Of a DNA stretch of 64,000 nt, positions 47,463 through 56,867 are shown piece by piece (positions within the stretch are counted from its first letter, which is position 1; each line of letters opens with the position of its first letter). Origin of the DNA: Rouxiella badensis (GTDB lineage Bacteria > Pseudomonadota > Gammaproteobacteria > Enterobacterales > Enterobacteriaceae); assembly GCF_002093665.1 (NCBI RefSeq), contig NZ_MRWE01000004.1, forward strand, positions 1 through 64,000. Reading direction: 5' to 3'. Both the position numbers and the translations under genes were made by a program. Below the pieces are notes generated by a model that was not told the origin of the DNA, ran no database searches, and saw only the letters and a list, made by a program, of their open reading frames with translations.

Positions 47463-47860
47463 TAGTCGATCAACTCCTTCTGGTAGAGCAAAGGAAGCAC
47501 GTTGTCGCGAAACACTGAGCCCACGCCGACTTCGCAAGGCGGCTTACGGTAATTGACCCAGGCAATCTCGGCGATTTCCGAGCTGGCGACAGGCTGACCG
47601 ACGACTTCAACCTGATAAACGTGGTTCTCGATGGCTACGGATTCGAACTCCGCGATGCCATGAAACAGGCCGAAAGGCTTGATTTCTGCCGCTTCAACGT
47701 TGAGCTCTTCCTTAAGTTCACGGCGCAGGCAGGTGAGGTGATCCTCACCCTGAAGAGGTTTTCCGCCCGGTGAAATAAACACGTCGGTCCCCTCTTTACG
47801 CGTCAACAGCAGCGAACGGTTGCGAATAATAATCGCCGAACACTTGATGATAGTTTTCAT
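47462..47860 (-). CDS. ycfB: Nudix hydrolase, YcfB-like
   Basis: The 132-residue protein has a Nudix box at residues 33-55 (GKPLQGE then RRELKEELNV) that fits the consensus except that the last Gly is Asn54. The fold begins IIKCSAIIIRNRSLLLTRKEG. It should cleave a nucleoside diphosphate linkage, possibly processing a thiopurine nucleotide. ATG 47860 has a GGAG site 6 bases upstream; a GTG right after the ycfA stop is the alternative start. It is coupled to the next gene by a one-base overlap. Confidence 0.7.
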   Translation of the reverse strand: MKTIIKCSAIIIRNRSLLLTRKEGTDVFISPGGKPLQGEDHLTCLRRELKEELNVEAAEIKPFGLFHGIAEFESVAIENHVYQVEVVGQPVASSEIAEIAWVNYRKPPCEVGVGSVFRDNVLPLLYQKELID

Positions 47861-47872
47861 CACAGGCTCCAC

Positions 47873-48583
47873 TCAGGCAGCTTCAGCGGGAGAGCTGGCC
47901 ACTTTCTTGGCCAACGTCAGGGTTTCACCCGACAGGAATTTGACAATATTCAGCGCCAGCGGCGTTTTCTCGCGCAGGTAGGCCAGAATGGTGTCGTCGC
48001 TTGGGGTGGTAAAGCTATCACCGAAGATGCTCACACCTTCCAGTGACTTGGTGGAGATCCCAAGCTGCAGCAGACGATATTTCACGTCGTCGGAAGACTG
48101 GGCAAATTCATATATAGGTGAGTGATACTGAATGCCGAATTCTTTCATCAGATCGACCAGATATTCTTTCGCGACCAGACGCTGCTCCGGGAATTCCTGC
48201 TGATAATGGGTAATGCCGTCATTAATGACGTCAATATCATGACGACGACAGAAATCAATAAGATGTGCGTGTATTGCCAATTTTTCGCCGAGCAGCACCA
48301 GATTTTTTCTATACTTAAGAATATCTCCTTCGATATTCTCGATAGCGATACTGCGGAACGTCCCGCTAATATCTTCAACCGTGTGTTCCACGACCAATTC
48401 ACCAAAACGGTTTTTAAGTTCATCAACACGATGAGAAAGAATGCCGCGATGCAGGGAGCAACCGCTGTTAGCGGAGTACAGATGAACCGGGATACCCTGT
48501 AACATTAAATAACAAGCTGCCAAGGTACTGTCACGACCACCGGTAAACATCACAAGCTGAGTCTTTACGGAAGTATTATTCAT
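47873..48583 (-). CDS. ycfA: PP-loop ATP pyrophosphatase (thioamide-forming, YcfA-like)
   Basis: The 236-residue protein has an N-terminal PP-loop MFTGGRDST (about 12-20) followed by an adenine nucleotide alpha-hydrolase-like domain, with [17 protein letters not shown] near the middle. Such enzymes adenylate a carbonyl or base and replace it with sulfur or nitrogen (QueC, ThiI, TsuA families). In E. amylovora, YcfA installs sulfur on a guanine nucleotide to make 6-thioguanine. It is the first gene of a four-gene operon with Nudix, PLP-like and exporter genes, and a LysR gene is divergent. The PP-loop assignment is firm; the 6-thioguanine role is inferred from cluster content. Confidence 0.65.
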   Translation of the reverse strand: MNNTSVKTQLVMFTGGRDSTLAACYLMLQGIPVHLYSANSGCSLHRGILSHRVDELKNRFGELVVEHTVEDISGTFRSIAIENIEGDILKYRKNLVLLGEKLAIHAHLIDFCRRHDIDVINDGITHYQQEFPEQRLVAKEYLVDLMKEFGIQYHSPIYEFAQSSDDVKYRLLQLGISTKSLEGVSIFGDSFTTPSDDTILAYLREKTPLALNIVKFLSGETLTLAKKVASSPAEAA

Positions 48584-48787
48584 ATTGATCCTTAATATTG
48601 TCTGAATACCCGGGTGAAAGGCACGGTTTTAAAGGGTTATAGGTTGTCCCGCCACGCTCGTTACTAAGACTAGCTCCGCCATCCTGGCGACTCGTTTTGG
48701 GACAAGGTCGAGACTAAAGGGTTTTTTTCACGTTAGAAAATGATATAAACAGACAGACAAGTTGAAATTAACTAACAAGGTGGCGCT
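48584..48787. promoter_or_regulatory. Divergent control region of the ycf-like cluster
   Basis: This 204-bp region lies between ycfA and the LysR gene. TTGTCCC (48644-48650) and GGGACAA (48699-48705) are exact complements 48 bp apart, on either side of the midpoint, and may be paired LysR sites. The LysR side is AT-rich near 48720-48780. Confidence 0.45.
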
Positions 48788-49660
48788 ATGTCTGATCTCC
48801 CTTCACTGCGCGCGTTGCACTACTTTAAACAGGCGGCACTGTTTGAAAGCTTCAGCGCCGCCGCTGAATCCTTAAATATCACTCACAGTGCAATCAGCCA
48901 TCAAATAAAGAATCTTGAGTCCTGGTTAGGGACGCCTTTATTTAAACGCACGGCCGGACGGGTTTATTTAACCCAGGACGGAGAGACCTTAAAGAAATGC
49001 TGTGAACAGGTATTTAGAAATATCGAGGCAACCTGCAAAGAAATAAAAACCCGCGAAGAGAACAGTCTTATTATTTCCTGCGCGCCCAGTTTCTTGTCAC
49101 AGTGGTTAATTCCCCGTATCGCGCGTTTTTCGCAACGGCATGAAAATATCGCCCTGACATTCCAGACCCATGTAAACATTGAAAATATTCAGGATGAACG
49201 CACGGATATTTTAATCAAAAGTAATGAAACACCGCTGTCGGATGAAATAGAGGCGACGCTGATTACCGTCGATTATATTGGGCCCGTCTGTTCGCCAGAT
49301 TTCCGTCATCGCTTTACCTACGAGACCGACTTCGCCACCCTTCCACTGCTGCATGCCGACACCAAAATCAATGCCTGGCAAGAATGGGCAAGAAAAACCA
49401 ATACGCGGGGAGACTTTATTTCGGGCAAGCATTTTGACAATTTGACGCTGGCCATTCAGGCCGCAAAAAATGGTTTGGGAATTATTATGACGCCGCAGAT
49501 TTTGGTCAAAAAAGAGATTCAGGAAGGGAGTTTAATTGCGCCGCTGGGCTTTACCGAGGTCGACAGAGCCACCTATATGCTGGTGAAACGTTCGCGTAGC
49601 CACGAGAAAGAGATCACGCTTTTCCGCCACTGGCTATTGGAAGAGGCCAGCCGGGGTTAA
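48788..49660 (+). CDS. LysR-family regulator (GcvA-like) of the ycf-like cluster
   Basis: The 290-residue LysR protein has its helix-turn-helix at about 8-65 (LRALHYFKQAALFESFSAAAESLNITHSAISHQIKNLESWLG), as in GcvA/AmpR, and an effector domain at about 90-285. It is divergent from ycfA and convergent with htpG. It probably activates the operon; the inducer is unknown, possibly the thiopurine product itself. It is AT-richer than the neighbouring core genes. Confidence 0.8.
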   Translation: MSDLPSLRALHYFKQAALFESFSAAAESLNITHSAISHQIKNLESWLGTPLFKRTAGRVYLTQDGETLKKCCEQVFRNIEATCKEIKTREENSLIISCAPSFLSQWLIPRIARFSQRHENIALTFQTHVNIENIQDERTDILIKSNETPLSDEIEATLITVDYIGPVCSPDFRHRFTYETDFATLPLLHADTKINAWQEWARKTNTRGDFISGKHFDNLTLAIQAAKNGLGIIMTPQILVKKEIQEGSLIAPLGFTEVDRATYMLVKRSRSHEKEITLFRHWLLEEASRG

Positions 49661-49674
49661 CCGTCTGGCCTCTT
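49641..49674. terminator. Terminator overlapping the end of the LysR gene
   Basis: AAGAGGCCAG and CTGGCCTCTT form a perfect 10-bp stem followed by ATTAGG. The left arm lies within the last codons of the LysR gene. It sits between the convergent LysR and htpG genes. Confidence 0.7.
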
Positions 49675-49696
49675 ATTAGGTCAATATTTCAATTAA

Positions 49697-51571
49697 TTAC
49701 GCTTGCAGCAGGGTGTTCATACGACGGATGAACTGGTTAGGGTCCTCCAGCGTACCGCGCTCTGCAAACAGAGCCTGGTCAAGCAGCAGCTCTACCCACT
49801 CTGAGAACTGGCTCTCCTGGGTTTCATCTGCAGCACGCTTGACCAGCGCATGCTCAGGGTTCAGCTCAAAGATGTATTTCACCTCTGGCGCTTCCTGACC
49901 CGCAGCGGCAAACAGCTTGGCCATCTGCGTGCTCATCTCGTCCGCACCGGTGGTAACGATAGCCGGGGTGTCGGTCAGACGATGCGTTAAACGCACCTCT
50001 TTAACACGATCGCCCAACAGGGTTTTGACGCGTTCAACGAACGGCTCAAGCGCCTTGTCGGCATCTTTCTGCTGTTCGTTCTTCTCGTCGGCCAGCTTGT
50101 CGAGAGACTCATCGGCCTTGCTCACAGACTGGAACACCTTACCGTCGAACTCGGTCAGGTAGCTCATCATCCATTCGTCGATGCGGTCTGACAACAGCAG
50201 AACTTCAATGCCTTTCTTGCGGAAGAGCTCAAGATGCGGGCTATTTTTCGCCGCGGCATAGCTGTCGGCGGTGATGAAGTAAATCTTGTCCTGCCCTTCA
50301 ACCATGTTGGCAACATAGTCTTCCAGCGACAGCGTCTGCTCGGAAGAGTCATTGCGGGTACTGGCGAAACGCAGCAGCTTGGCGATGGTTTCTTTGTTGC
50401 TGCTGTCTTCTGCCGGACCTTCTTTCAAGACCAGACCGAACTGCTTCCAGAACTGCAGGTATTTTTCTGCATCGTCTTTCGCCAGTTTTTCGAGCATCTG
50501 TAGCGCACGCTTGCTCAGTGCATTACGCAGATTCTGCGTCACGCGGCTGTCCTGCAGAATTTCACGGGAAACGTTAAGCGGCAGGTCGTTGGAGTCTATC
50601 AGGCCACGCACAAAGCGCAGGTAATTAGGCATGAACTGCTCGGCTTCGTCCATGATAAAGACGCGCTGCACGTACAGTTTCAGACCGTGCTTGTGGTCGC
50701 GATTCCACATGTCCCACGGTGCCTGTGAAGGGATATACAGCAGGCTGGTATATTCCTGCTTACCTTCAACGCGGTTGTGGCTCCAGCTCAGCGGATCGCT
50801 AAAGTCATGAGAGAGGTGTTTGTAAAACTCTTTGTATTCGTCGTCGCTCACTTCTGTGCGACCGCGCGTCCACAGCGCCTGCGCCTTGTTGATCTGCTCC
50901 CAGGTAACGGTATCGTCTTCTTCGTTACGGGTCTCGATTTCAACCGGCAGTGCGATGTGATCAGAATATTTGCTGATAATGGAACGCACGCGCCAGCTGT
51001 CCAGGAACTCGTCCTGATCTTCACGCAGGTGCAGGGTAATTTCGGTGCCGCGAGAGGCTTTCTCGATGTCGGCCAGGGTGTATTCCCCTTCACCGGCAGA
51101 TTCCCAAAATACGCCTTCATCGGCGCTAACGCCTGCTGCACGGGTGCGAACGGTGACTTTATCAGCCACGATAAACGCAGAGTAGAAGCCCACGCCGAAC
51201 TGGCCGATCAGCTGGCTGTCTTTGGCCTGCTCGGATCCGACTGACTGTAGGAAGGCTTTGGTGCCCGATTTAGCAATGGTCCCGAGGTTGTCGATCACTT
51301 CATCACGGGTCATACCGATGCCGTTGTCGCTCAGCGTCAGGGTACGTTTTTCTTTGTCAAACGACACACGAACGCGCAGCTCGGCGTCGCCTTCGTAAAG
51401 TACAGGCTTTGACAGCGCGCAAAAACGCAGTTTATCGGCCGCGTCCGAGGCGTTGGAAATTAGCTCACGCAGGAAGATTTCTTTATTCGAATAAAGCGAG
51501 TGGATCATCAGGTGAAGCAGTTGTTTAACTTCTGACTGGAATCCGCGGGTCTCTTGTCCTTTCATACTCAT
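49697..51571 (-). CDS. htpG: Hsp90 chaperone HtpG
   Basis: The roughly 624-residue protein has the GHKL ATPase domain (about 1-215) with [26 protein letters not shown] and [11 protein letters not shown]. The middle domain (about 230-490) has the catalytic Arg region, and the C-terminal dimer domain ends in MNTLLQA. It refolds proteins with DnaK under stress. ATG 51571 (MSMKGQ) fits GAGG 6 bases upstream better than the MKGQ start used in E. coli. A sigma-32 promoter lies upstream. Confidence 0.97.
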   Translation of the reverse strand: MSMKGQETRGFQSEVKQLLHLMIHSLYSNKEIFLRELISNASDAADKLRFCALSKPVLYEGDAELRVRVSFDKEKRTLTLSDNGIGMTRDEVIDNLGTIAKSGTKAFLQSVGSEQAKDSQLIGQFGVGFYSAFIVADKVTVRTRAAGVSADEGVFWESAGEGEYTLADIEKASRGTEITLHLREDQDEFLDSWRVRSIISKYSDHIALPVEIETRNEEDDTVTWEQINKAQALWTRGRTEVSDDEYKEFYKHLSHDFSDPLSWSHNRVEGKQEYTSLLYIPSQAPWDMWNRDHKHGLKLYVQRVFIMDEAEQFMPNYLRFVRGLIDSNDLPLNVSREILQDSRVTQNLRNALSKRALQMLEKLAKDDAEKYLQFWKQFGLVLKEGPAEDSSNKETIAKLLRFASTRNDSSEQTLSLEDYVANMVEGQDKIYFITADSYAAAKNSPHLELFRKKGIEVLLLSDRIDEWMMSYLTEFDGKVFQSVSKADESLDKLADEKNEQQKDADKALEPFVERVKTLLGDRVKEVRLTHRLTDTPAIVTTGADEMSTQMAKLFAAAGQEAPEVKYIFELNPEHALVKRAADETQESQFSEWVELLLDQALFAERGTLEDPNQFIRRMNTLLQA

Positions 51572-51636
51572 CAAATACCTCAATCAAACCGTTTGAGTGG
51601 TTAAAAACGTAACTCTGTAAAAACAGACTGAGTATG

Positions 51637-51665
51637 AAGTGGGGGGGTAAAGGCAGATTTTCAAG
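51637..51665 (-). promoter_or_regulatory. Sigma-32 heat-shock promoter of htpG
   Basis: On the minus strand CTTGAAA (51659-51665) and CCCCACTT (51637-51644) are separated by 14 bp, a close fit to the sigma-32 consensus (CTTGAAA, CCCCATNT). It lies about 65 bp before the htpG start. Confidence 0.8.
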
Positions 51666-51947
51666 AGGAACGGGCAAGGAAATATCGAAACGCGCGTTAA
51701 TTGATTATTTTAGAATCAGCAGGGAACAAACCGCTAACGCTTTGGAAATACTGAAACAAGGCTTTTTAACAGACTGCCTGATTGTGGAAGTGACCAAGGT
51801 GGGATTTTAAAAAACAGCCGGTCTGGGTTATAGAAGTTGTAGCAAGGCGGCAGGTTAGTTCATCCCCAGGCGCTGACACAAGCCAGTGACTGGGGCGGGC
51901 TAGCGCAGCCAACGCCGCTACAGCTTCAAATACGATAACCGAGCAAA
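51666..51947. repeat. htpG-recR intergenic region with REP-like element near 51868-51935
   Basis: A stem CCCCAG/CTGGGG encloses an inner CTGAC/GCCAG-type stem with an ACAA loop, followed by GCAGCCAACGCCGCTACAG. The trailing block matches the unit of the 41863 array (GCCAACGCCGCTACGG), so these are the same repeat family. The rest of the region, 51666-51860, shows no gene. Confidence 0.6.
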
Positions 51948-52553
51948 CTAATATTTGAAGGCGTGCCGACCTGCCAGAGAATGCGCAAGAGTCGTGCCAT
52001 CAACCATTTCTAGCTCGCCCCCCACTGGAACACCGTGAGCAATTCGACTCGCCAGAACGCCATACTGACCGCACATCTCGGCGATATAGTTCGCGGTAGC
52101 GTCACCTTCGACCGTGGGGTTGGTCGCGAGGATCACTTCCTGAATACTTTCGCTTTCAAGACGTTGCTCGAGACGACCTAATCCGATGTCGTCAGGACCA
52201 ATGCCGTCGAGAGGAGACAGATGCCCCATCAGGACAAAATAGCGACCTGAGAACTGACCGGTCTGCTCGATAGCATGAATATCTGCCGGGCTTTCAACCA
52301 CGCAAATCTGACCATTTTCCTTGCGACGCGGATTGGCGCAAATGGTGCAGACATCCTGCTCGGTGAAAGTACGACAGTCGGCACAGTGGCCGATTTCGGA
52401 CATCGCCCGAGTCAGGGACTGCGCCAGCCGCATTCCGCCACTGCGATCGCGCTGCAGCAGCTGGAATGCCATACGCTGCGCCGACTTCGGGCCTACACCC
52501 GGCAGACAGCGCAACGCCTCCATTAATGATTCAAGGAGTGGGCTGGTTTGCAT
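51948..52553 (-). CDS. recR: Recombination mediator RecR
   Basis: The 201-residue protein has a helix-hairpin-helix start ([20 protein letters not shown]), a C4 zinc finger ([16 protein letters not shown]) and a Toprim domain ([26 protein letters not shown]). With RecO it loads RecA on gapped DNA. Its ATG overlaps the ybaB stop by one base (TGATG). Confidence 0.97.
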   Translation of the reverse strand: MQTSPLLESLMEALRCLPGVGPKSAQRMAFQLLQRDRSGGMRLAQSLTRAMSEIGHCADCRTFTEQDVCTICANPRRKENGQICVVESPADIHAIEQTGQFSGRYFVLMGHLSPLDGIGPDDIGLGRLEQRLESESIQEVILATNPTVEGDATANYIAEMCGQYGVLASRIAHGVPVGGELEMVDGTTLAHSLAGRHAFKY

Positions 52554-52882
52554 CAGAATGGCATCTTAAAGCCCGGTGGCAACTGCATGCCGCCAGAAAC
52601 TGCTGCCATTTTTTCTTTCTGAGTTTCATCGATGCGACGAGCCGCGTCGTTGAATGCTGCAGCAACCAGATCTTCGAGCATGTCTTTGTCATCTTCCAGC
52701 AGGCTTGGGTCGATTTCAACGCGACGGACGTTGTGTGCGCCGTTGATGGTGATTTTCACCAGACCTGCACCAGACTCACCGGTAACTTCGATGGCAGCGA
52801 TTTCCGCTTGTGCCTGCTGCATTTTTTCCTGCATTTGCTGGGCCTGTTTCATCAGGTTACCAATGCCGCCTTTTCCAAACAT
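52553..52882 (-). CDS. ybaB: Nucleoid-associated protein YbaB/EbfC
   Basis: The 109-residue protein is identical in layout to E. coli Yba[26 protein letters not shown], a central beta sheet and a C-terminal MKMP-like end. It binds DNA as a dimer. It is coupled to recR and follows dnaX by 55 bp. Confidence 0.96.
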   Translation of the reverse strand: MFGKGGIGNLMKQAQQMQEKMQQAQAEIAAIEVTGESGAGLVKITINGAHNVRRVEIDPSLLEDDKDMLEDLVAAAFNDAARRIDETQKEKMAAVSGGMQLPPGFKMPF

Positions 52883-52937
52883 AATCTTCTCTCTTTGCGT
52901 CGGGCCGCGTATGTGCACCATGCTCCTACTGCGGCGG

Positions 52938-54896
52938 TTAAATAGGGCGAATACTCTCTTCGTCCAGCTCGGCGTCAAAGAAACGACGCAAAGTCTGGAT
53001 ATTATTATCCGCGATAATCGACTGACGCGCCTGCGCCAGTTTTTCTTCATAGATGGCCTGTCGCCATTCGAGCGGCGTGCGTATCGCCAGGTTGTCGTCT
53101 TCAACCACGTTCAGCGCTATCTCCTGCTGATACAGCGAGGCAAGCGCGTCTGCCAAGGTTTTTTGCGCCGTTGGCGAGTTTAAATGACGCTGCGAAGAAC
53201 GTAAATGCAGACAGACTGTAGCCGAATCAGGCCGCTCAAGGAAAGCATTGAGCGCCAGTTGCTGAACCAGTTTCGGAATAGTCAGCTTATTGACCGTAGC
53301 TGCCCACTCGTCTCGCTCGATGGCCTCTTCGGCCAGGCGTGTCGCCAGCTCCGGCGATTTTTCGTGCTCAAGCGCAGCGCGCAAGGCTTTCGGCGTGGCA
53401 ACCGGCTCAGGGGCGGCCTCAGGCTCATTCACTGTTCTCCAGCGATAAGCCTCTTCTTTAACCGGCGCAGCGGGGGCTTTCTTCTGCGCAGTCGCTCCCG
53501 TGCGTTCTAATGAACGCTCGGTGACGGAAGCCAGTCGCTCCAGCACCGAATTTGCCGGCTGCGCTTTTCCAGGCGCGGCCGGCTCAGCTTTTTTTGGGGA
53601 TGAGCTTCCCTGCTGTCGAAGCAGCTGTGTTCGCGCCTGCAAGAGCTGCGCGGTGGAGTCAGGTATTGCGACGTCACCGCCCGCAGACGCCTGTTGAGCA
53701 GGGGCGGCTTTAGGCTGCGCAGGGGCATTTTGCGCAGGCATGGCCGAGTTCGACATCGGCTGCGGTGCAGCGGTGCGTGGTTCTCTGGCGGCCGGTTCGG
53801 CAATCAACACCTTAGGGTGGAACGCCAGCGCACGCAGCAACGTCATCTCGACGCCCATGCGTTTATCCGGGGCGAACGGCAACTCTTTGCGGCCAATTAG
53901 CAGCGTCTGATAATAAAGCTGCACGTCGGTCGGCGGAATAACCCGCGCCAGTTCGCGCAGACGCTGTTCGATAGCCGCATAGTGGTTATCCAGCACCGAC
54001 GGCAGCAGTTGGACCATCGCGATACGGTGCAGCAGCGCCAGGGTTTCAACCAGCAGCGTTTCCCAGTCCACCCCGCGCGAGGCGGCTTGTTCAACCTGCG
54101 CCATCACCGTCGCGCCATCGGCACTCACCAGCGCTTCAAGAATAGCCAGCGGCTGTTCGTCGTCGAGGGTGCCAAGCATCTGCGCCACGGTCTCGGTGGT
54201 GACTTTGCCCTGTCCCATCGCGATAGCCTGATCGGTCAGGCTGAGCGCATCACGCATACTGCCATCGGCCGCACGGGCCAACAGCTGCAAGGCGCGCGCC
54301 TCGTTGTCGATTTGCTCTGCCTGCAACACTTTAGCCAGCTGATTGCGGATCTGTTCGACGTCCAGCGCCTTCAGGTGGAACTGTAAGCAGCGTGAAAGGA
54401 TGGTGACCGGCAGTTTCTGCGGATCGGTAGTCGCGAGCAGGAATTTGACGTGCGAAGGCGGCTCTTCAAGCGTTTTCAACAGCGCATTGAAGCTGTGGCG
54501 CGAGAGCATGTGTACTTCGTCAATCAGATAGACTTTGAAACGCCCTCTGGCCGGTGCGTACTGCACATTATCGAGCAATTCACGGGTGTCTTCGACTTTG
54601 GTACGCGATGCGGCGTCAATCTCGATGAGATCAACAAAGCGCCCCTGCTCTATTTCACGACAGTTGTCGCAAACGCCGCAGGGCGCTGAGGTAATGCCGG
54701 TTTCACAGTTCAGGCCTTTAGCCAACAGACGGGCAATAGTGGTTTTACCCACGCCGCGCGTGCCGGAGAAAAGATAGGCGTGATGAATTCGCCCCAGCGA
54801 CAGGCCATTGGCCAGTGCCGTTAGCACGTGTTCCTGACCAACTACGTCAGTGAAAGTTTGGGGGCGCCACTTACGGGCAAGAACCTGATAGCTCAT
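52938..54896 (-). CDS. dnaX: DNA polymerase III tau/gamma subunit
   Basis: The 652-residue protein has the clamp-loader AAA+ region: Walker [11 protein letters not shown] (about 44-53), a zinc module with four Cys at about 64-79, IDEVHML, and SRC sensor 1 region LSRCLQF. It also has domain III, a proline/alanine-rich linker (about 365-500) and the tau-specific C-terminus that binds alpha and DnaB. A -1 frameshift cassette after codon 436 should also make a 437-residue gamma, as in E. coli (431). Confidence 0.97.
   Translation of the reverse strand: MSYQVLARKWRPQTFTDVVGQEHVLTALANGLSLGRIHHAYLFSGTRGVGKTTIARLLAKGLNCETGITSAPCGVCDNCREIEQGRFVDLIEIDAASRTKVEDTRELLDNVQYAPARGRFKVYLIDEVHMLSRHSFNALLKTLEEPPSHVKFLLATTDPQKLPVTILSRCLQFHLKALDVEQIRNQLAKVLQAEQIDNEARALQLLARAADGSMRDALSLTDQAIAMGQGKVTTETVAQMLGTLDDEQPLAILEALVSADGATVMAQVEQAASRGVDWETLLVETLALLHRIAMVQLLPSVLDNHYAAIEQRLRELARVIPPTDVQLYYQTLLIGRKELPFAPDKRMGVEMTLLRALAFHPKVLIAEPAAREPRTAAPQPMSNSAMPAQNAPAQPKAAPAQQASAGGDVAIPDSTAQLLQARTQLLRQQGSSSPKKAEPAAPGKAQPANSVLERLASVTERSLERTGATAQKKAPAAPVKEEAYRWRTVNEPEAAPEPVATPKALRAALEHEKSPELATRLAEEAIERDEWAATVNKLTIPKLVQQLALNAFLERPDSATVCLHLRSSQRHLNSPTAQKTLADALASLYQQEIALNVVEDDNLAIRTPLEWRQAIYEEKLAQARQSIIADNNIQTLRRFFDAELDEESIRPI
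53554..53611 (-). promoter_or_regulatory. Programmed -1 frameshift cassette in dnaX
   Basis: On the minus strand: an SD-like AGGGA (53607-53611), then seven As at 53589-53595 (read A AAA AAA). Five bases later comes a stem GCCGGC-C-GCGC pairing with GCGC-A-GCCGGC (53554-53583, one C-A mismatch, 8-base loop). Slipping -1 gives AGC then TGA. All three E. coli elements are kept. Confidence 0.85.
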
Positions 54897-55091
54897 TAAT
54901 ACCGGAGAAGTCGAGGGGTCTGTAGCGTTATGTTATCACAGCCCCGCCTGCACGGGCGAGGCCTGATATAAACAAGAAATTCTAGTGCCTTCGGGTTGAC
55001 AGGTAGGGTAACTGCACAAGTTCCCGGACGCTGAAATGCATCAGTGACCGAGGTGTGCAAAGCCCCACCGTAACGCGATGGACGCCGAATT
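54897..55091. repeat. dnaX-apt gap with decayed REP-like element
   Basis: Near 55020-55085, GACGCTGAAATGCATCAGTGACCGAGG and the following block resemble the dispersed repeat family (GCTGA/TCAGTG stem) but are degenerate. No gene or clear terminator was seen. Confidence 0.4.
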
Positions 55092-55658
55092 TTAGTGACC
55101 GGCGAAGTTCACCAGGCAGTAACATTCAATGCCCAGACCGTTCAGGCGTTTTTCACCGCCCAGCTCTGGCAGATTGATAATGAAGGCCGCGTCAGAAACC
55201 TCACCGCCGAGACGACGGATAAGCTTGGCGGTAGCTTCGATGGTACCACCGGTCGCCAGCAGGTCATCGATAACCAGCACTTTATCACCTGGCTTGATAG
55301 CGTCGGTGTGAATTTCGAGCTTATCGGTGCCGTACTCCAGCGCGTATTCTTCCGCGATGGTTTCACGCGGCAGCTTGCCCGGCTTACGCACGGGAACGAA
55401 GCCTACGCCCAGCGCCAGCGCAACCGGTGCGCCAAACAGGAAGCCACGTGCTTCGGTACCCACCACTTTGGTGACACCGGTATTGCGGTAACGCTCTGCC
55501 AGCAGATCGATAGTGGCCTGATAGGCCTCGGGGACTTCCAGCAAACTGGTGACATCACGAAACAGTATGCCCGGCTTAGGGTAATCGGGGATGGTTTTGA
55601 TACTGTCTTTAATAAACTCAAGCTGCTGTGCAGTAGCGGTCATAACGGTAGCGCTCAT
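55092..55658 (-). CDS. apt: Adenine phosphoribosyltransferase
   Basis: The 188-residue protein has [12 protein letters not shown] (about 29-40), [18 protein letters not shown], and the PRPP-binding [13 protein letters not shown] (about 126-138). It converts adenine and PRPP to AMP. The start [13 protein letters not shown] is slightly longer than in E. coli but similar to Yersinia, and follows AGG. Neither ybaN nor a recognisable remnant was seen between apt and priC. Confidence 0.97.
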   Translation of the reverse strand: MSATVMTATAQQLEFIKDSIKTIPDYPKPGILFRDVTSLLEVPEAYQATIDLLAERYRNTGVTKVVGTEARGFLFGAPVALALGVGFVPVRKPGKLPRETIAEEYALEYGTDKLEIHTDAIKPGDKVLVIDDLLATGGTIEATAKLIRRLGGEVSDAAFIINLPELGGEKRLNGLGIECYCLVNFAGH

Positions 55659-56005
55659 AATAAAGGCCTGAAAAAGCGTCGGTTCATACCTGAACGGCGC
55701 GAGAATCTGTTCAAACCAAACGCCCTACGCCGAGATAATTCGGAATAGCTAACTGAGCTTAAGGCGACGGCGAACGACTCTGGCAGGCGATTCAAGAAAA
55801 ATAAGTTGGGGATGACCGAGGGTCAAGACGCCCAAATTTATGCAAAGCCACTTTAAAAAGCAACCTACAGCCGGCGATGATCGCCTTTTTTATTGCCCCA
55901 GGTCAACCACTGCGGCGAATCAGTGCGTGATAAACCGCCCACAACGCATGATTTACCGCGCAGTTTGTCGCATAATCGCGGAAATAATCGTTCGGGAGAG
56001 TCTCG
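55659..56005 (+). terminator. apt-priC region with a plus-strand terminator at 55873-55891
   Basis: The stem GGCGA/TCGCC with a TGA loop is followed by six Ts, a good rho-independent terminator reading rightwards. No plus-strand gene lies upstream, since apt reads left. It could be a priC leader attenuator or the end of a small RNA. E. coli has ybaN at this place; no trace is seen here. Confidence 0.55.
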
Positions 56006-56542
56006 TTGAGCACGCAAACACTTTTGCATTCGCTGGAGCAGCAGATAGAAAATCTGGCGCAAGAAATTGAACCTGTCGCCCATGCACCGGCGCAGCAGGC
56101 GCGCTTTGACGTTACGCTTTTTGCGACCAAGGGAACCCGCCTGCGTGAATATCTTGCCGAAGTGCGCGTAAACTTTGCTCAGCTGCGTCAGGTAGTCGAA
56201 GAAAACCGCAGCGCGCAGGTCGCCTTTGTCGCCGAGCGGCTGGTCTCGCAAATCACCGCACTACAGCGCGAACTCGCGACCCAGAACCTGCGCAAGGCCG
56301 ATAAACAGAAAGAACAAAGCGGCGGCGATTACTACAGTAAACTGGTTGAACATCAACAGTATGAGCGTCGATTGCTGGCGATGATTCAAGACCGCGAGAG
56401 TCGTCTTGGGAGAGTCGAGACTTTCAAGGAACAGCAGCATATGCAGAAAGAGCTTGCGGCACTGGAGGGACGCCTCATGCGCTGCCGTCAGGCGCTGATC
56501 AAAATCGAGCGCAGCATCGAGCGTCAGGAAAGGGGTTTTTGA
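56006..56542 (+). CDS. priC: Primosomal replication protein N'' PriC
   Basis: The 178-residue helical protein has RFDVTLF near residue 34, HQQYERRLLAMIQDRE (about 115-130) and a C-terminal RCRQALIKIERSIE, all matching the PriC family. It remodels SSB at stalled forks so DnaB can reload. The start is TTG at 56006, behind GGGAGAG; no in-frame ATG gives the family N-terminus. Confidence 0.9.
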   Translation: MSTQTLLHSLEQQIENLAQEIEPVAHAPAQQARFDVTLFATKGTRLREYLAEVRVNFAQLRQVVEENRSAQVAFVAERLVSQITALQRELATQNLRKADKQKEQSGGDYYSKLVEHQQYERRLLAMIQDRESRLGRVETFKEQQHMQKELAALEGRLMRCRQALIKIERSIERQERGF

Positions 56543-56681
56543 CGCTCTTATCACAAAATTTGAAAAATACCGTCGTTAGTTGAGACAAAATCTCTATACT
56601 GGAAATTCGATTACCCGTCGTTAGTCAGCCTGTTAACGACTGATAAAACAGATGCCCACTACCAAGATGACTGGAACGCCT

Positions 56682-56855
56682 ATGTCCATTGAAAACGCCC
56701 CTCCCGAACTGCAACTAGCCGTAGATCTGATCTACCTGCTGGAGTGTAACGAAATCGCCCCTGAAGTGGCGTTGGCGGCACTGGAGATTGTCAAAAAGGA
56801 CTATCAGGAAAAACTCAAGAATCCGACCGGCAGCTTGTCCATAAGCTACCGATAA
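56682..56855 (+). CDS. rsmS: Pleiotropic small protein RsmS (YbaM, DUF2496)
   Basis: The 57-residue protein (start [21 protein letters not shown]) matches the DUF2496 family. RsmS was reported to control secondary metabolites and virulence factors post-transcriptionally in Serratia/Pectobacterium. ATG 56682 is chosen over one 10 codons upstream by homology and a GGAA site. It lies between priC and mscK, as in E. coli. Confidence 0.9.
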   Translation: MSIENAPPELQLAVDLIYLLECNEIAPEVALAALEIVKKDYQEKLKNPTGSLSISYR

Positions 56856-56867
56856 CGACGGTATGAA

